Assembly: GCA_963751245.1 (NCBI GenBank)
Contig: CAVVTR010000004.1
Span: forward strand, 124,001-188,000
Reading direction: 5' to 3'
DNA: 64,000 nt
Source of the DNA: CAVVTR01 sp963751245
GTDB lineage: Bacteria; Acidobacteriota; Thermoanaerobaculia; Thermoanaerobaculales; Thermoanaerobaculaceae
Shown here: positions 33,387-40,540 of the stretch, piece after piece
Layout of the letters: each line of letters opens with the position of its first letter
How positions within the stretch are numbered: position 1 is the first letter of the stretch
Position numbers and translations under genes: made by a program
The notes under the pieces: generated by a model
What the model was told of the DNA's origin: nothing
Databases searched by the model: none
The model's input: only the letters and a program-made list of their open reading frames with translations

Positions 33387-33883
33387 GGCGTCTCCGGCAC
33401 CGCCCGCGTCACCCAGTCGGTGCCCTCCGTGGTGGGAATGACCAGGAGCTTGAAGCGGGACAGGAACTCGGCGCGCACCACGAGCCACAGCGGCTCGTGC
33501 CGCAGCGGAACCGGGATCTCCGCCATGGGCGGGTTGGTCATCCAGTGGACGGCCTCCTTCACCGAAGAGGCCTGCCCCGACGCCAGGATCTCACCGTCCA
33601 GGTCGGCGACCAGGGAGAAGATGCCGGTAAGGGGATCGCGCTGCCCCTTCACCACCATCTCGTGGCTGGCCAGGCGCTGGTCCCACAGCCACCTGCGGTT
33701 GCGGTAGAGGCGCAGCCGGTAGGTGATGCTCACCGGCGCCCCGGCGGACAGGGCCTGCGTCCACTCGTCCGGTAGCTGCTGGGTCACCGTGAGCTGCACC
33801 GACAGCCGCGCCGGCGCCACCGACAGACCGACCTCCAGTCCCGGTCCGGCGGCAGCCGCCAGCAGCAGGGCGCAGAGCACCAT
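33383..33883 (-). CDS. DUF4390 domain exported protein
   Basis: 166 residues with a signal peptide (MVLCALLLAAAAGPGLE) and a beta-rich DUF4390 domain (LQLTVTQQ-like strands, ITYRLRLYRNRRWLWDQRL, HEMVVKGQRDPLTGIF). It is found upstream of ntrY-ntrX pairs in several groups, so it may be a periplasmic partner of the NtrY sensor; the function is unknown. Its stop overlaps the kinase start. The ATG at 33883 has no Shine-Dalgarno and a TAGATT box ends 9 nt upstream. Confidence 0.82.
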   Translation of the reverse strand: MVLCALLLAAAAGPGLEVGLSVAPARLSVQLTVTQQLPDEWTQALSAGAPVSITYRLRLYRNRRWLWDQRLASHEMVVKGQRDPLTGIFSLVADLDGEILASGQASSVKEAVHWMTNPPMAEIPVPLRHEPLWLVVRAEFLSRFKLLVIPTTEGTDWVTRAVPETP

Positions 33884-33892
33884 GGTGTGTCA

Positions 33893-33901
33893 AATCTACC
33901 A
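33893..33901 (-). promoter_or_regulatory. Extended -10 box for DUF4390-ntrY-ntrX, leaderless spacing
   Basis: On the minus strand TGGTAGATT forms an extended -10 (TG-n-TAGATT, hexamer 33898-33893). Nine nt separate it from the ATG at 33883, so the message would start next to the start codon. No good -35 is visible, as expected for an extended -10 promoter. Confidence 0.55.
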
Positions 33902-33924
33902 CACCTCGAGGGGGTGCGGGGAGA

Positions 33925-34839
33925 CTACGAGGCGATGGCGGTGAGGGCGGCCTGCTCGCCGGCATAGGGGTGGACGGTGAACGGCGCCACCCGGTCGGGC
34001 TCCAGCAGGTCCCACGCCTCGGGACGGCCGAGCAGCTCCTGCACGGCCGCCACGTGGAGCGAGTGGCCCGCCTTGTTGGCCACCACCGTGGCGCGCACCG
34101 GGAACTCCACCAGGGCGAGATCCCCGAGGAGGTCGAGCACCTTGTGGCGCACGAACTCGTCCCGGAAGCGCAGCGCCCCGGACAGCACCCGGTCGCCGTC
34201 CACGACGATGCAGTTCTCCAGCGTGCCGCCCAGGCCGAGCCCGCGCTCCTTGAGGGCGGCGACCTCCTCCAGGAAGCCGAACGTCCTCGCCGGCGCCACG
34301 GCGGCGGCGAAACGGCCGTCCAGGGGCGAGCCGACGAAGCGCTGGCGGCCCACCGCGGCGGAGCCGTAGCTCACCCGGTAGTCCACCGACAGCGAGGCGC
34401 CGGGCCGGAACTCGATCCAGCGGTCCCCGTCCTCGACCCGCACCGTCTCCTTCACGAACAGCTCCGGGAGACTGACACCCTGCTCCTCCACCCCCGCGGC
34501 CTTCACCATCTCCACGAAGGGGAGCGCCGAGCCGTCGAGGATGGGCACCTCGGGACCGTCCAGGTCCACGAACACGTTGGTGACACCGAGGCCCGACAGG
34601 GCGGCGAGCAGGTGCTCCACCGTGCTCACCTCCGTCCCCCGGGCCCCCAGCGTGGTGGCGTAGGAGATGTCGCGGATGTTCTCGGCCCGCGCCGCGATGC
34701 TCACGCCCGCGTCGGTCCGCACGAACACCACCCCCGTGTTGGGCGGCGCCGGGCGGAGCGCCAGCCGCGCCCGCGCCCCGGAGTGGATGCCCACTCCCCG
34801 CGTCTCCACCACCCTCCGAATCGAACGCTGCCACGCCAT
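33925..34839 (-). CDS. lpxC: UDP-3-O-acyl-N-acetylglucosamine deacetylase
   Basis: 304-residue zinc enzyme of the committed step of lipid A synthesis, in the cytoplasm; it shows that the organism makes lipid A. Motifs: TRGVGIHSGARARLALRPAP, TVEHLLAAL (zinc His), VDLDGPEVPILDGSALPFV, ARTFGFLEEV, GLGLGGTLENCIV, RFRDEFVRHKVLDLLGDL (zinc His and Asp) and AGHSLH (catalytic His). The ATG at 34839 has a strong Shine-Dalgarno (GGGGGAGGAG); the upstream open frame is not LpxC-like. It is transcribed toward the DUF4390 gene with a 41-nt gap that holds a separate promoter. Confidence 0.96.
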   Translation of the reverse strand: MAWQRSIRRVVETRGVGIHSGARARLALRPAPPNTGVVFVRTDAGVSIAARAENIRDISYATTLGARGTEVSTVEHLLAALSGLGVTNVFVDLDGPEVPILDGSALPFVEMVKAAGVEEQGVSLPELFVKETVRVEDGDRWIEFRPGASLSVDYRVSYGSAAVGRQRFVGSPLDGRFAAAVAPARTFGFLEEVAALKERGLGLGGTLENCIVVDGDRVLSGALRFRDEFVRHKVLDLLGDLALVEFPVRATVVANKAGHSLHVAAVQELLGRPEAWDLLEPDRVAPFTVHPYAGEQAALTAIAS

Positions 34840-34971
34840 GGGCCGGTCTCCTCCCCCGGGTGCCCAGTGCGAGAAGCGTGCCAGAGGACGTTCCGTTGAC
34901 ACGAGCCGCCTCGGCCTCATCCTGTGGTCGCCCTGCAACAGGTGTGTCCGCCCAGCCACGGTCGTGCCGGT

Positions 34972-34980
34972 GCTAGACTC
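34972..34980 (+). promoter_or_regulatory. Extended -10 box for the HD-GYP gene
   Basis: TGCTAGACT (TG-n-TAGACT, hexamer 34975-34980). It is followed by GGAGG (34986-34990) and the GTG at 34997, so the leader is very short (about 10 nt) but contains the Shine-Dalgarno. Confidence 0.5.
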
Positions 34981-34996
34981 CTGTTGGAGGCACACG

Positions 34997-36511
34997 GTGA
35001 TCCCTGGATGGACCCCGGACCACGGTCAAGGCGCCAAGGAGATCCTCTACCGGTGCCTGGAGGAGCTCCAGGCCACCAAGGCGGCGCTCTACCTGGCCGG
35101 CGACACCGGCGCCTTCGAACTGGTGACCCAGTACGGATTCGGCAAGCACGACGCCCTCGCCGCCGACGTCTCCACCGGCAGCCCGCTGTGGGACTGGGTG
35201 CGCCGTCACCGAACCGGCCCTGCGTTCCTCAACGACGCCGCTCCGTTCCGCGACATCAAGACCTACCTGGCCGCGGCGGGCACCACGAAGCTGCTCACGA
35301 TCCCCCTTGTGGCGGGAACCGACCTCGTCGGCTTCATCGACGCCCGCGACAAGGCCCGCAGGGTCCCCTTCGAGCAGGGGGACACCGTTCCCGCCCGGCG
35401 CATCGCCGCCGCGGTCGAGGAGCTCCTCTTCCGCGAAGGGTTCTTCGCGCCGGCCCCGGGCGCCGAGCTGGAGCTCGACGCGCCGGCGGCGCCGGTGGGG
35501 GCCGGCGGCGCGGTCCCGCCCACGGCGGCCCTTGCGGCGGGACCCGATCCCGCCGCCGTCCGGGAGCTGTCCGCGGCACTGCGCTCTCTCGTTCCCACAC
35601 CCGGAATCGCCGCGGCGCTCCTCACCCTCACCGACGGCACCAGCGTGCGCGCCCTGGCGCTCAACAACGCTTCGCTGGAGCCTTCCCAGCAGCAGGCCAT
35701 GGCGACCCACCAGGTCCATGAGCTCGGCGGGTGCGGCCTGCGCGTCCCGCCCCCCGACCTGTGGGGGTGGTCCCACGAGGATGCCGGCGGCCGCGAGACG
35801 CGCTGCGAGGTGCTCAGCACCACGATCCTGCGCGCCGGTCCGCCCCTGTGGGTCGTGCTGTCGCTCCTCACCCCCGAGGGCTCCGACGCGGCGGGTCCCG
35901 TGACCGCGGTCGCCCGGCAGGTCGTCTCGCTGGCGTGCCGCCTCGCGGACTACCGTCATGCCACCCGAAACCTTGCCCGGAGGCTCCTGGAGCCCGGCGA
36001 CACCTCGTACCTGCACCTGCGCCGGCACTCCCAGGCGGTCTCGGAGCTGGCGCTGCGCATGTCGGCCTCGCTGGGCCTGGACGAGGAGACGGAGGAGCTC
36101 GTCACCGTGGCCGCCTACCTGCACGATGTCGGCATGCGCGAGCTCGAGTACGGCCGCCTCTACCGGCTCGACCGCCCCAGCGAGGCGGACCGCCGGGCCT
36201 ACCAGCGGCACCCCACGGTGGGCGCCCACATCCTGGAGGAGAGCGGCTTCCCCGGCGACCTGTCCGGCGCCGTCCGTCACCATCACGAGCGCTGGGACGG
36301 CACGGGCTACCCGGACCGCCTGGCTGGCGGCGCCATTCCCCTCGCCAGCCGGATCATCCACCTGTGCGAGGTGTTCGACGCCCTCACCTCGCCCTCCTCG
36401 TACCGGCCCGCCCTCGGCCAGGACACCGCGCTGAGCCGTATCCGCAACGAGGCCGGCCGCCAGTTCGACCCCGAGCTGGTGCCTGTGCTGGAGAGGGTCG
36501 TCCGTTCGTGA
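34997..36511 (+). CDS. GAF-HD-GYP protein, probable cyclic-di-GMP phosphodiesterase
   Basis: 504 residues. The first 150 residues resemble a GAF domain (ILYRCLEELQATKAALYLA, KLLTIPLVAGTDLVGFIDAR). The C-terminal HD-GYP domain starts near 340: HLRRHSQAVSELALRMS, H376/D377 in YLHDVGMRELEYG, HPTVGAHILEES, VRHHHERWDGTGYP with G437-Y438-P439, and EVFDALTSPSSYRPA. It would hydrolyse c-di-GMP in response to a ligand or redox signal sensed by GAF. GTG 34997 is six nt after GGAGG. Its stop overlaps smpB (GTGA). Confidence 0.88.
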   Translation: MIPGWTPDHGQGAKEILYRCLEELQATKAALYLAGDTGAFELVTQYGFGKHDALAADVSTGSPLWDWVRRHRTGPAFLNDAAPFRDIKTYLAAAGTTKLLTIPLVAGTDLVGFIDARDKARRVPFEQGDTVPARRIAAAVEELLFREGFFAPAPGAELELDAPAAPVGAGGAVPPTAALAAGPDPAAVRELSAALRSLVPTPGIAAALLTLTDGTSVRALALNNASLEPSQQQAMATHQVHELGGCGLRVPPPDLWGWSHEDAGGRETRCEVLSTTILRAGPPLWVVLSLLTPEGSDAAGPVTAVARQVVSLACRLADYRHATRNLARRLLEPGDTSYLHLRRHSQAVSELALRMSASLGLDEETEELVTVAAYLHDVGMRELEYGRLYRLDRPSEADRRAYQRHPTVGAHILEESGFPGDLSGAVRHHHERWDGTGYPDRLAGGAIPLASRIIHLCEVFDALTSPSSYRPALGQDTALSRIRNEAGRQFDPELVPVLERVVRS

Positions 36512-36957
36512 AGGTCCTGGCCGCCAACCGCAAGGCGCGGTTCGAGTACGAGATCCTGGAGCGGTTCGTCGCCGGGATCGCCCTCACCGGCACCGAGGTG
36601 AAGTCGCTGCGCGCCGGCCGCGCCAACATCACCGACGGCTACGTCGCGTTCACCGGCGACGAGGCATTCCTCGTCGACGTGCACATCTCCCCCTACGAGA
36701 ACGCGGGCTACGCCAGCCACGAGCCCACCCGCCGTCGCAAGCTGCTGCTCCACAGGCGCGAGATCCACCGCCTCCACGGCAAGGTGTCCGAGAAGGGCCT
36801 CACCGTGGTGCCGCTCGCCATCGGCATCGAGGGCAACTGGATCAAGGTCGAGCTGGCGCTGGGCCGGGGCAAGAAGCTCCACGACAAGCGCGAGACCCTC
36901 CGGCAGCGCACCCTGGACCGCGAGGCCGAGGCGGCCCTCAAGGACCGCGGCAGGTAG
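36508..36957 (+). CDS. smpB: SsrA-binding protein SmpB
   Basis: 149-residue partner of tmRNA in trans-translation, rescuing stalled ribosomes. Motifs: VLAANRKARFEYEIL, AGIALTGTEVKSLRAGRANI, DGYVAF, HISPYENAGYASHEPTRRRKLLLHR split over residues 60-85, and a C-terminal basic tail with GKKLHDKRETLRQR. No tmRNA gene was recognised in this window. GTG 36508 overlaps the HD-GYP stop. Confidence 0.96.
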   Translation: MKVLAANRKARFEYEILERFVAGIALTGTEVKSLRAGRANITDGYVAFTGDEAFLVDVHISPYENAGYASHEPTRRRKLLLHRREIHRLHGKVSEKGLTVVPLAIGIEGNWIKVELALGRGKKLHDKRETLRQRTLDREAEAALKDRGR

Positions 36958-37005
36958 CGGCCCCGCGAGGGGTGCGCGAAGCACGCTTCACGGCCCGTCA
37001 CGTCG

Positions 37006-37015
37006 TGACTACAAT
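37006..37015 (+). promoter_or_regulatory. -10 box upstream of uvrA
   Basis: TGACTACAAT contains TACAAT (37010-37015), 37 nt before the uvrA ATG. No clear SOS (LexA) box was seen between smpB and uvrA. Confidence 0.4.
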
Positions 37016-37052
37016 GGAAGGTTCCGGCCGGCGGCCGGGTTGTGGGAGCACG

Positions 37053-39884
37053 ATGCGAGAGCTGATCTCAGTCCGCGGAGCACGGGAGCACAACCTCAGG
37101 AGCATCGACCTGGACATCCCGCGCAACCGCCTCGTCGTCATCACCGGGGTCTCGGGCTCCGGCAAGTCGACCCTCGCCTTCGACACCCTCTTCGCCGAGG
37201 GGCAGCGCCGCTACGTCGAGTCGCTCTCCGCCTACGCCCGCCAGTTCCTGGAGCAGATGGACAAGCCCGACGTGGACAGCATCGAGGGGCTGTCGCCGGC
37301 GATCTCCATCGAGCAGAAGACGACCTCGCGCAACCCCCGCTCCACGGTGGCCACCGTCACCGAGATCTACGACTACCTCCGCCTCATGTTCGCGTCCATC
37401 GGCGAGCCTTCCTGCCCCGACTGCGGGCTGCCCATCCAGGGCCAGACCGTCCAGCAGATGGCCGACCGCGTCCTGTCCCTGCCCGTGGGGACCCGCTTCC
37501 TCCTGCTGGCGCCCCTCGCCACCGCGCGCAAGGGCGAGCACCGCAAGCTGTTCGACCAGATGGTACGCGAGGGGTTCGTGCGGGCCCGGGTGGACGGCGT
37601 CCTGGTGGAGGCCGCCGACCCCCCGGAGCTCGACAAGAAGAGGAAGCACACCGTCGAGGTCGTGGTCGACCGCCTCGAGGTCCGCGAGGATCTGGGCCAC
37701 CGTCTCGTGGACTCCCTGGAGACCGCCCTCAAGGTGGGCGAGGGGCTCGTACGCATCGCCCCCGTGGAGGGCGGGGAGCTCGTGCTCTCCTCCCGCCACT
37801 CCTGCCCCAGCTGCGGCTTCACCCTCCCGGAGCTGTCCCCTCGGCTGTTCTCGTTCAACTCCCCCCAGGGCGCCTGCCCCTCCTGCACCGGGCTCGGCGT
37901 CGTCCAGGAGATCGACGCGGACAAGCTCATCCAGGACCCCGAGCGGTCCCTCGCCGCCGGCGCCCTCGCCACCCTCCAGGAGGGGCGGCGGTCCTGGCGC
38001 TGGCGGCAGCTGCTGACCCTGGCCGACGCCATGGGCTTCTCGGTGAAGAGGCCGTGGCGCTCGCTCCCCGAGCCGGTGCGCCGCGCCATCCTCTACGGCA
38101 CCGGCGACCACGAGATCAACTTCTCCTTCGTCGGGCAGCGCTCGAGCTGGCAGTACCGGGCCCCCTTCGAGGGGGTCGTGCCGGGGCTCGAGCGCCGCTA
38201 CCGCGAGACCACCTCCCTCGACACCCGGGCCGAGATCGAGCGCTTCATGTCCATGAGCCCCTGCCCGGTGTGCGGCGGGAAGCGCCTGCGGCGCGAGGCG
38301 CTGGCCGTGCGCGTGGGCGGACGCAACGTCCACGACATCGTCAGCCTCCCGGTGAAGGAGGCGCTGCGCTGGCTCGGCTCCCTCGAGCTGTCCGCCCGCG
38401 ACGCCACCATCGCCGGCAAGATCATCAAGGAGATCGTGGACCGGCTCGGGTTCATGGCCTCCGTGGGCCTCGAGTACCTCACCCTGGACCGGGCCTCCGG
38501 CACCCTGTCGGGCGGGGAGTCCCAGCGCATCCGGCTGGCCACCCAGATCGGCTCCAAGCTCATGGGGGTGCTCTACGTGCTGGACGAGCCCTCCATCGGG
38601 CTCCACCAGCGCGATAACCGCCGCCTCCTCGACACCCTGCGTGGGATGCGGGACCTGGGCAACACCGTCCTCGTCGTCGAGCACGACGAGGAGACCATGC
38701 GCGACGCCGACTGGATCGTGGACCTGGGCCCGGGCGCCGGCGTCAACGGCGGCGAGGTGGTGGCCGAGGGCCCCCCCGACGCCATTCCGTCGTTCCCGCG
38801 CTCCCTCACCGGCCGCTACCTGGCCGGGGAGCTCACCATCCCCGTGCCGCAGGAGCGCCGCACCGGCAGCGGCCAGCGCCTCGTCATCCGCGGCGCGCGG
38901 GAGCACAACCTCAAGGACATCGACGTGGGCTTCCCCCTGGGCACGCTCACCTGCGTCACCGGCGTGTCCGGATCGGGGAAGTCGACGCTGGTCAACGAGA
39001 TTCTCTACAAGGCGTGCAGCCGTTTCCTCTACCACGGCCTCGACCGCCCCGGCGCCCACCAGCGCCTGGAGGGCGCCCAGCACCTCGACAAGGTCGTGGC
39101 CATCGACCAGTCCCCCATCGGCCGCACGCCGCGCTCCAACCCCGCCACCTACACCAAGGTCTTCGACCCCATCCGCGAGCTCTTCGCCATGACGCCGGAG
39201 GCCCGCGCCCGGGGGTACAAGCCGGGGCGGTTCTCGTTCAACGTGCGGGGCGGGCGGTGCGAGGCGTGCTCCGGCGACGGCCAGAACAAGATCGAGATGC
39301 ACTTCCTCCCCGACGTCTACGTCACCTGCGAGGTCTGCAAGGGCAAGCGGTACGGGCGCGAGACGCTGGAGGTCCGCTACAAGGGCCTCAACATCGCGGA
39401 GGTCCTCGACCTCACCGTCACCCAGGCCCGCGAGGTCTTCGCCGCCCATCCCAAGATCACCCGCATCCTCGACACCCTCATCGCGGTCGGCCTCGGCTAC
39501 CTCCGGCTGGGCCAGCCCGCGACCACGCTGTCCGGCGGTGAGGCGCAGCGCATCAAGCTCTCCCGCGAGCTCGCCCGGCGCGCCACCGGCTCGACCCTGT
39601 ACATTCTCGACGAGCCCACCACCGGGCTGCACTTCGACGACGTCAAGAAGCTCCTCGCCGTCCTCCACACCCTCGCCGACCGCGGCAACACCGTGGTCGT
39701 CATCGAGCACCACCTCGACGTCATCAAGACCGCCGACTGGGTCGTCGACCTCGGCCCCGAGGGCGGCGACGGCGGCGGCACCATCGTCGCCCAGGGCACC
39801 CCCGAGCAGATCACCCTCGTCCCCGCCTCCTACACCGGAAGGTACCTCGCGGCGGTGCTGGGGGGGCGGCGAGACGCGGCCTGA
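37053..39884 (+). CDS. uvrA: Excinuclease ABC subunit A
   Basis: 943-residue DNA-damage sensor of nucleotide excision repair with two ABC ATPase modules and zinc fingers. First Walker A is GVSGSGKST (about residues 31-39), second is GVSGSGKST near 640; signatures are LSGGESQRIRLA and LSGGEAQRIKLS, Walker B VLDEPSIGLH and ILDEPTTGLHFDD. Zinc-finger Cys pairs are in CPDCGLP, CPSCGFT, CPSCTG, CPVCGG and CEACSGDG...CEVCKGKRY. ATG 37053 is chosen with GGGAG upstream. The last 13 codons (LAAVLGGRRDAA-stop) are the first copy of the 122-bp tandem repeat that follows. Confidence 0.96.
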   Translation: MRELISVRGAREHNLRSIDLDIPRNRLVVITGVSGSGKSTLAFDTLFAEGQRRYVESLSAYARQFLEQMDKPDVDSIEGLSPAISIEQKTTSRNPRSTVATVTEIYDYLRLMFASIGEPSCPDCGLPIQGQTVQQMADRVLSLPVGTRFLLLAPLATARKGEHRKLFDQMVREGFVRARVDGVLVEAADPPELDKKRKHTVEVVVDRLEVREDLGHRLVDSLETALKVGEGLVRIAPVEGGELVLSSRHSCPSCGFTLPELSPRLFSFNSPQGACPSCTGLGVVQEIDADKLIQDPERSLAAGALATLQEGRRSWRWRQLLTLADAMGFSVKRPWRSLPEPVRRAILYGTGDHEINFSFVGQRSSWQYRAPFEGVVPGLERRYRETTSLDTRAEIERFMSMSPCPVCGGKRLRREALAVRVGGRNVHDIVSLPVKEALRWLGSLELSARDATIAGKIIKEIVDRLGFMASVGLEYLTLDRASGTLSGGESQRIRLATQIGSKLMGVLYVLDEPSIGLHQRDNRRLLDTLRGMRDLGNTVLVVEHDEETMRDADWIVDLGPGAGVNGGEVVAEGPPDAIPSFPRSLTGRYLAGELTIPVPQERRTGSGQRLVIRGAREHNLKDIDVGFPLGTLTCVTGVSGSGKSTLVNEILYKACSRFLYHGLDRPGAHQRLEGAQHLDKVVAIDQSPIGRTPRSNPATYTKVFDPIRELFAMTPEARARGYKPGRFSFNVRGGRCEACSGDGQNKIEMHFLPDVYVTCEVCKGKRYGRETLEVRYKGLNIAEVLDLTVTQAREVFAAHPKITRILDTLIAVGLGYLRLGQPATTLSGGEAQRIKLSRELARRATGSTLYILDEPTTGLHFDDVKKLLAVLHTLADRGNTVVVIEHHLDVIKTADWVVDLGPEGGDGGGTIVAQGTPEQITLVPASYTGRYLAAVLGGRRDAA

Positions 39885-40332
39885 GGTCCCGCCGGACGAG
39901 GCAGCGGCAGGGGCGGGCGGAGGCTGGCCTCAACGATCGAAGGAGCAGCCCGGGATCCAGCCCGCCCCTCGCGGCGGTGCTGGGGGGGCGGCGAGACGCG
40001 GCCTGAGGTCCCGCCGGACGAGACAGCGGCAGGGGTGGGCGGAGGCCGGCCTCACCACCCACAGGAGCAGCCCGGGATCCAGCCCGCCCCTCGCGGTGGT
40101 GCTGGGCGGGCGGCGAGACGCGGCCTGAGATCCCATCGGACGAGGCAGCGGCAGGGGCGGGCGGAGGCCGGCCTCAGCCGCCAAAGGAGCAGCCCGGGAT
40201 CCAGCCCGCCCCTCGCGGTGGTGCTGGGCGGGCGGCGAGACGCGGCCTGAGATCCCATCGGACGAGGCAGCGGCAGGGGCGGGCGGAGGCTGGCCTCAAC
40301 GATCGAAGGAGCAGCCCGGGATCCGGCCCGCC
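39845..40332 (+). repeat. Four tandem copies of a 122-bp repeat beginning inside uvrA
   Basis: Copies at 39845-39966, 39967-40088, 40089-40210 and 40211-40332, fixed by the conserved GAGACGCGGCCTGA at 39871, 39993, 40115 and 40237 (period exactly 122). Copy 1 includes the last codons and stop of uvrA, so copies 2-4 carry duplicates of the uvrA end. Each unit contains GGGGCGGGC and GCCCGCCCC in inverted orientation, with the near-palindrome GGAGG(C/T)-GGCCTC between them, so transcripts can fold. Copies 3 and 4 share their first half (GGTGGTGCTGGGCGGGC), copies 1 and 4 share their second half (CTCAACGATCGAAGGAGCAG), a mosaic that suggests unequal exchange. Confidence 0.9.
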
Positions 40333-40532
40333 CCGCCGGTGATCGCCGCCCCGCCGCACATGACGTTGGCGTCTGGGAACGGCCCGCGGGTGGCACCGCC
40401 GTCGCTCCGCCATGCCTCCGTAGGCGCACCCTTCAGGGTGCGGGGCGGGGGCTTCCCGCGCCATCGCGCTGCACGGCGTCCGCTGGAGCCGACGGCTCCC
40501 TCGCGGCGGTGCTGGGTGGGCGGAGGCCGGCC
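40333..40532. other. Non-coding stretch between the repeats and treY
   Basis: No gene supported on either strand. It contains two clean hairpins (40425-40442 and 40485-40499) and, at its right end, a shortened repeat remnant. It separates the convergent uvrA and treY genes. Confidence 0.6.
40425..40442. terminator. Hairpin between uvrA and treY
   Basis: CGCACCC (40425-40431), loop TTCA, GGGTGCG (40436-40442): perfect 7-bp stem. Possible terminator for either strand; no T-run follows. A second perfect 6-bp hairpin, GGAGCC-GAC-GGCTCC, is at 40485-40499. Confidence 0.5.
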
Positions 40533-40540
40533 TCAACCGT
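40499..40540 (+). repeat. Shortened remnant of the 122-bp repeat at the treY 3' end
   Basis: CCTCGCGGCGGTGCTGGG followed by TGGGCGGAGGCCGGCCTCAAC joins the first and middle parts of the 122-bp unit with the part between deleted. The treY stop codon (40533-40535, minus strand) lies inside it. Confidence 0.7.

Noticed and set aside
37068..39713. An 881-codon open frame on the minus strand opposite uvrA
   Set aside because: It mirrors uvrA codons, has low-complexity His/Gly/Val/Glu-rich sequence and no family motif; it is a by-product of high GC at third positions.
39845..40332. CRISPR array
   Set aside because: The units are contiguous with no unique spacers, the period is 122 bp and one unit is part of uvrA.
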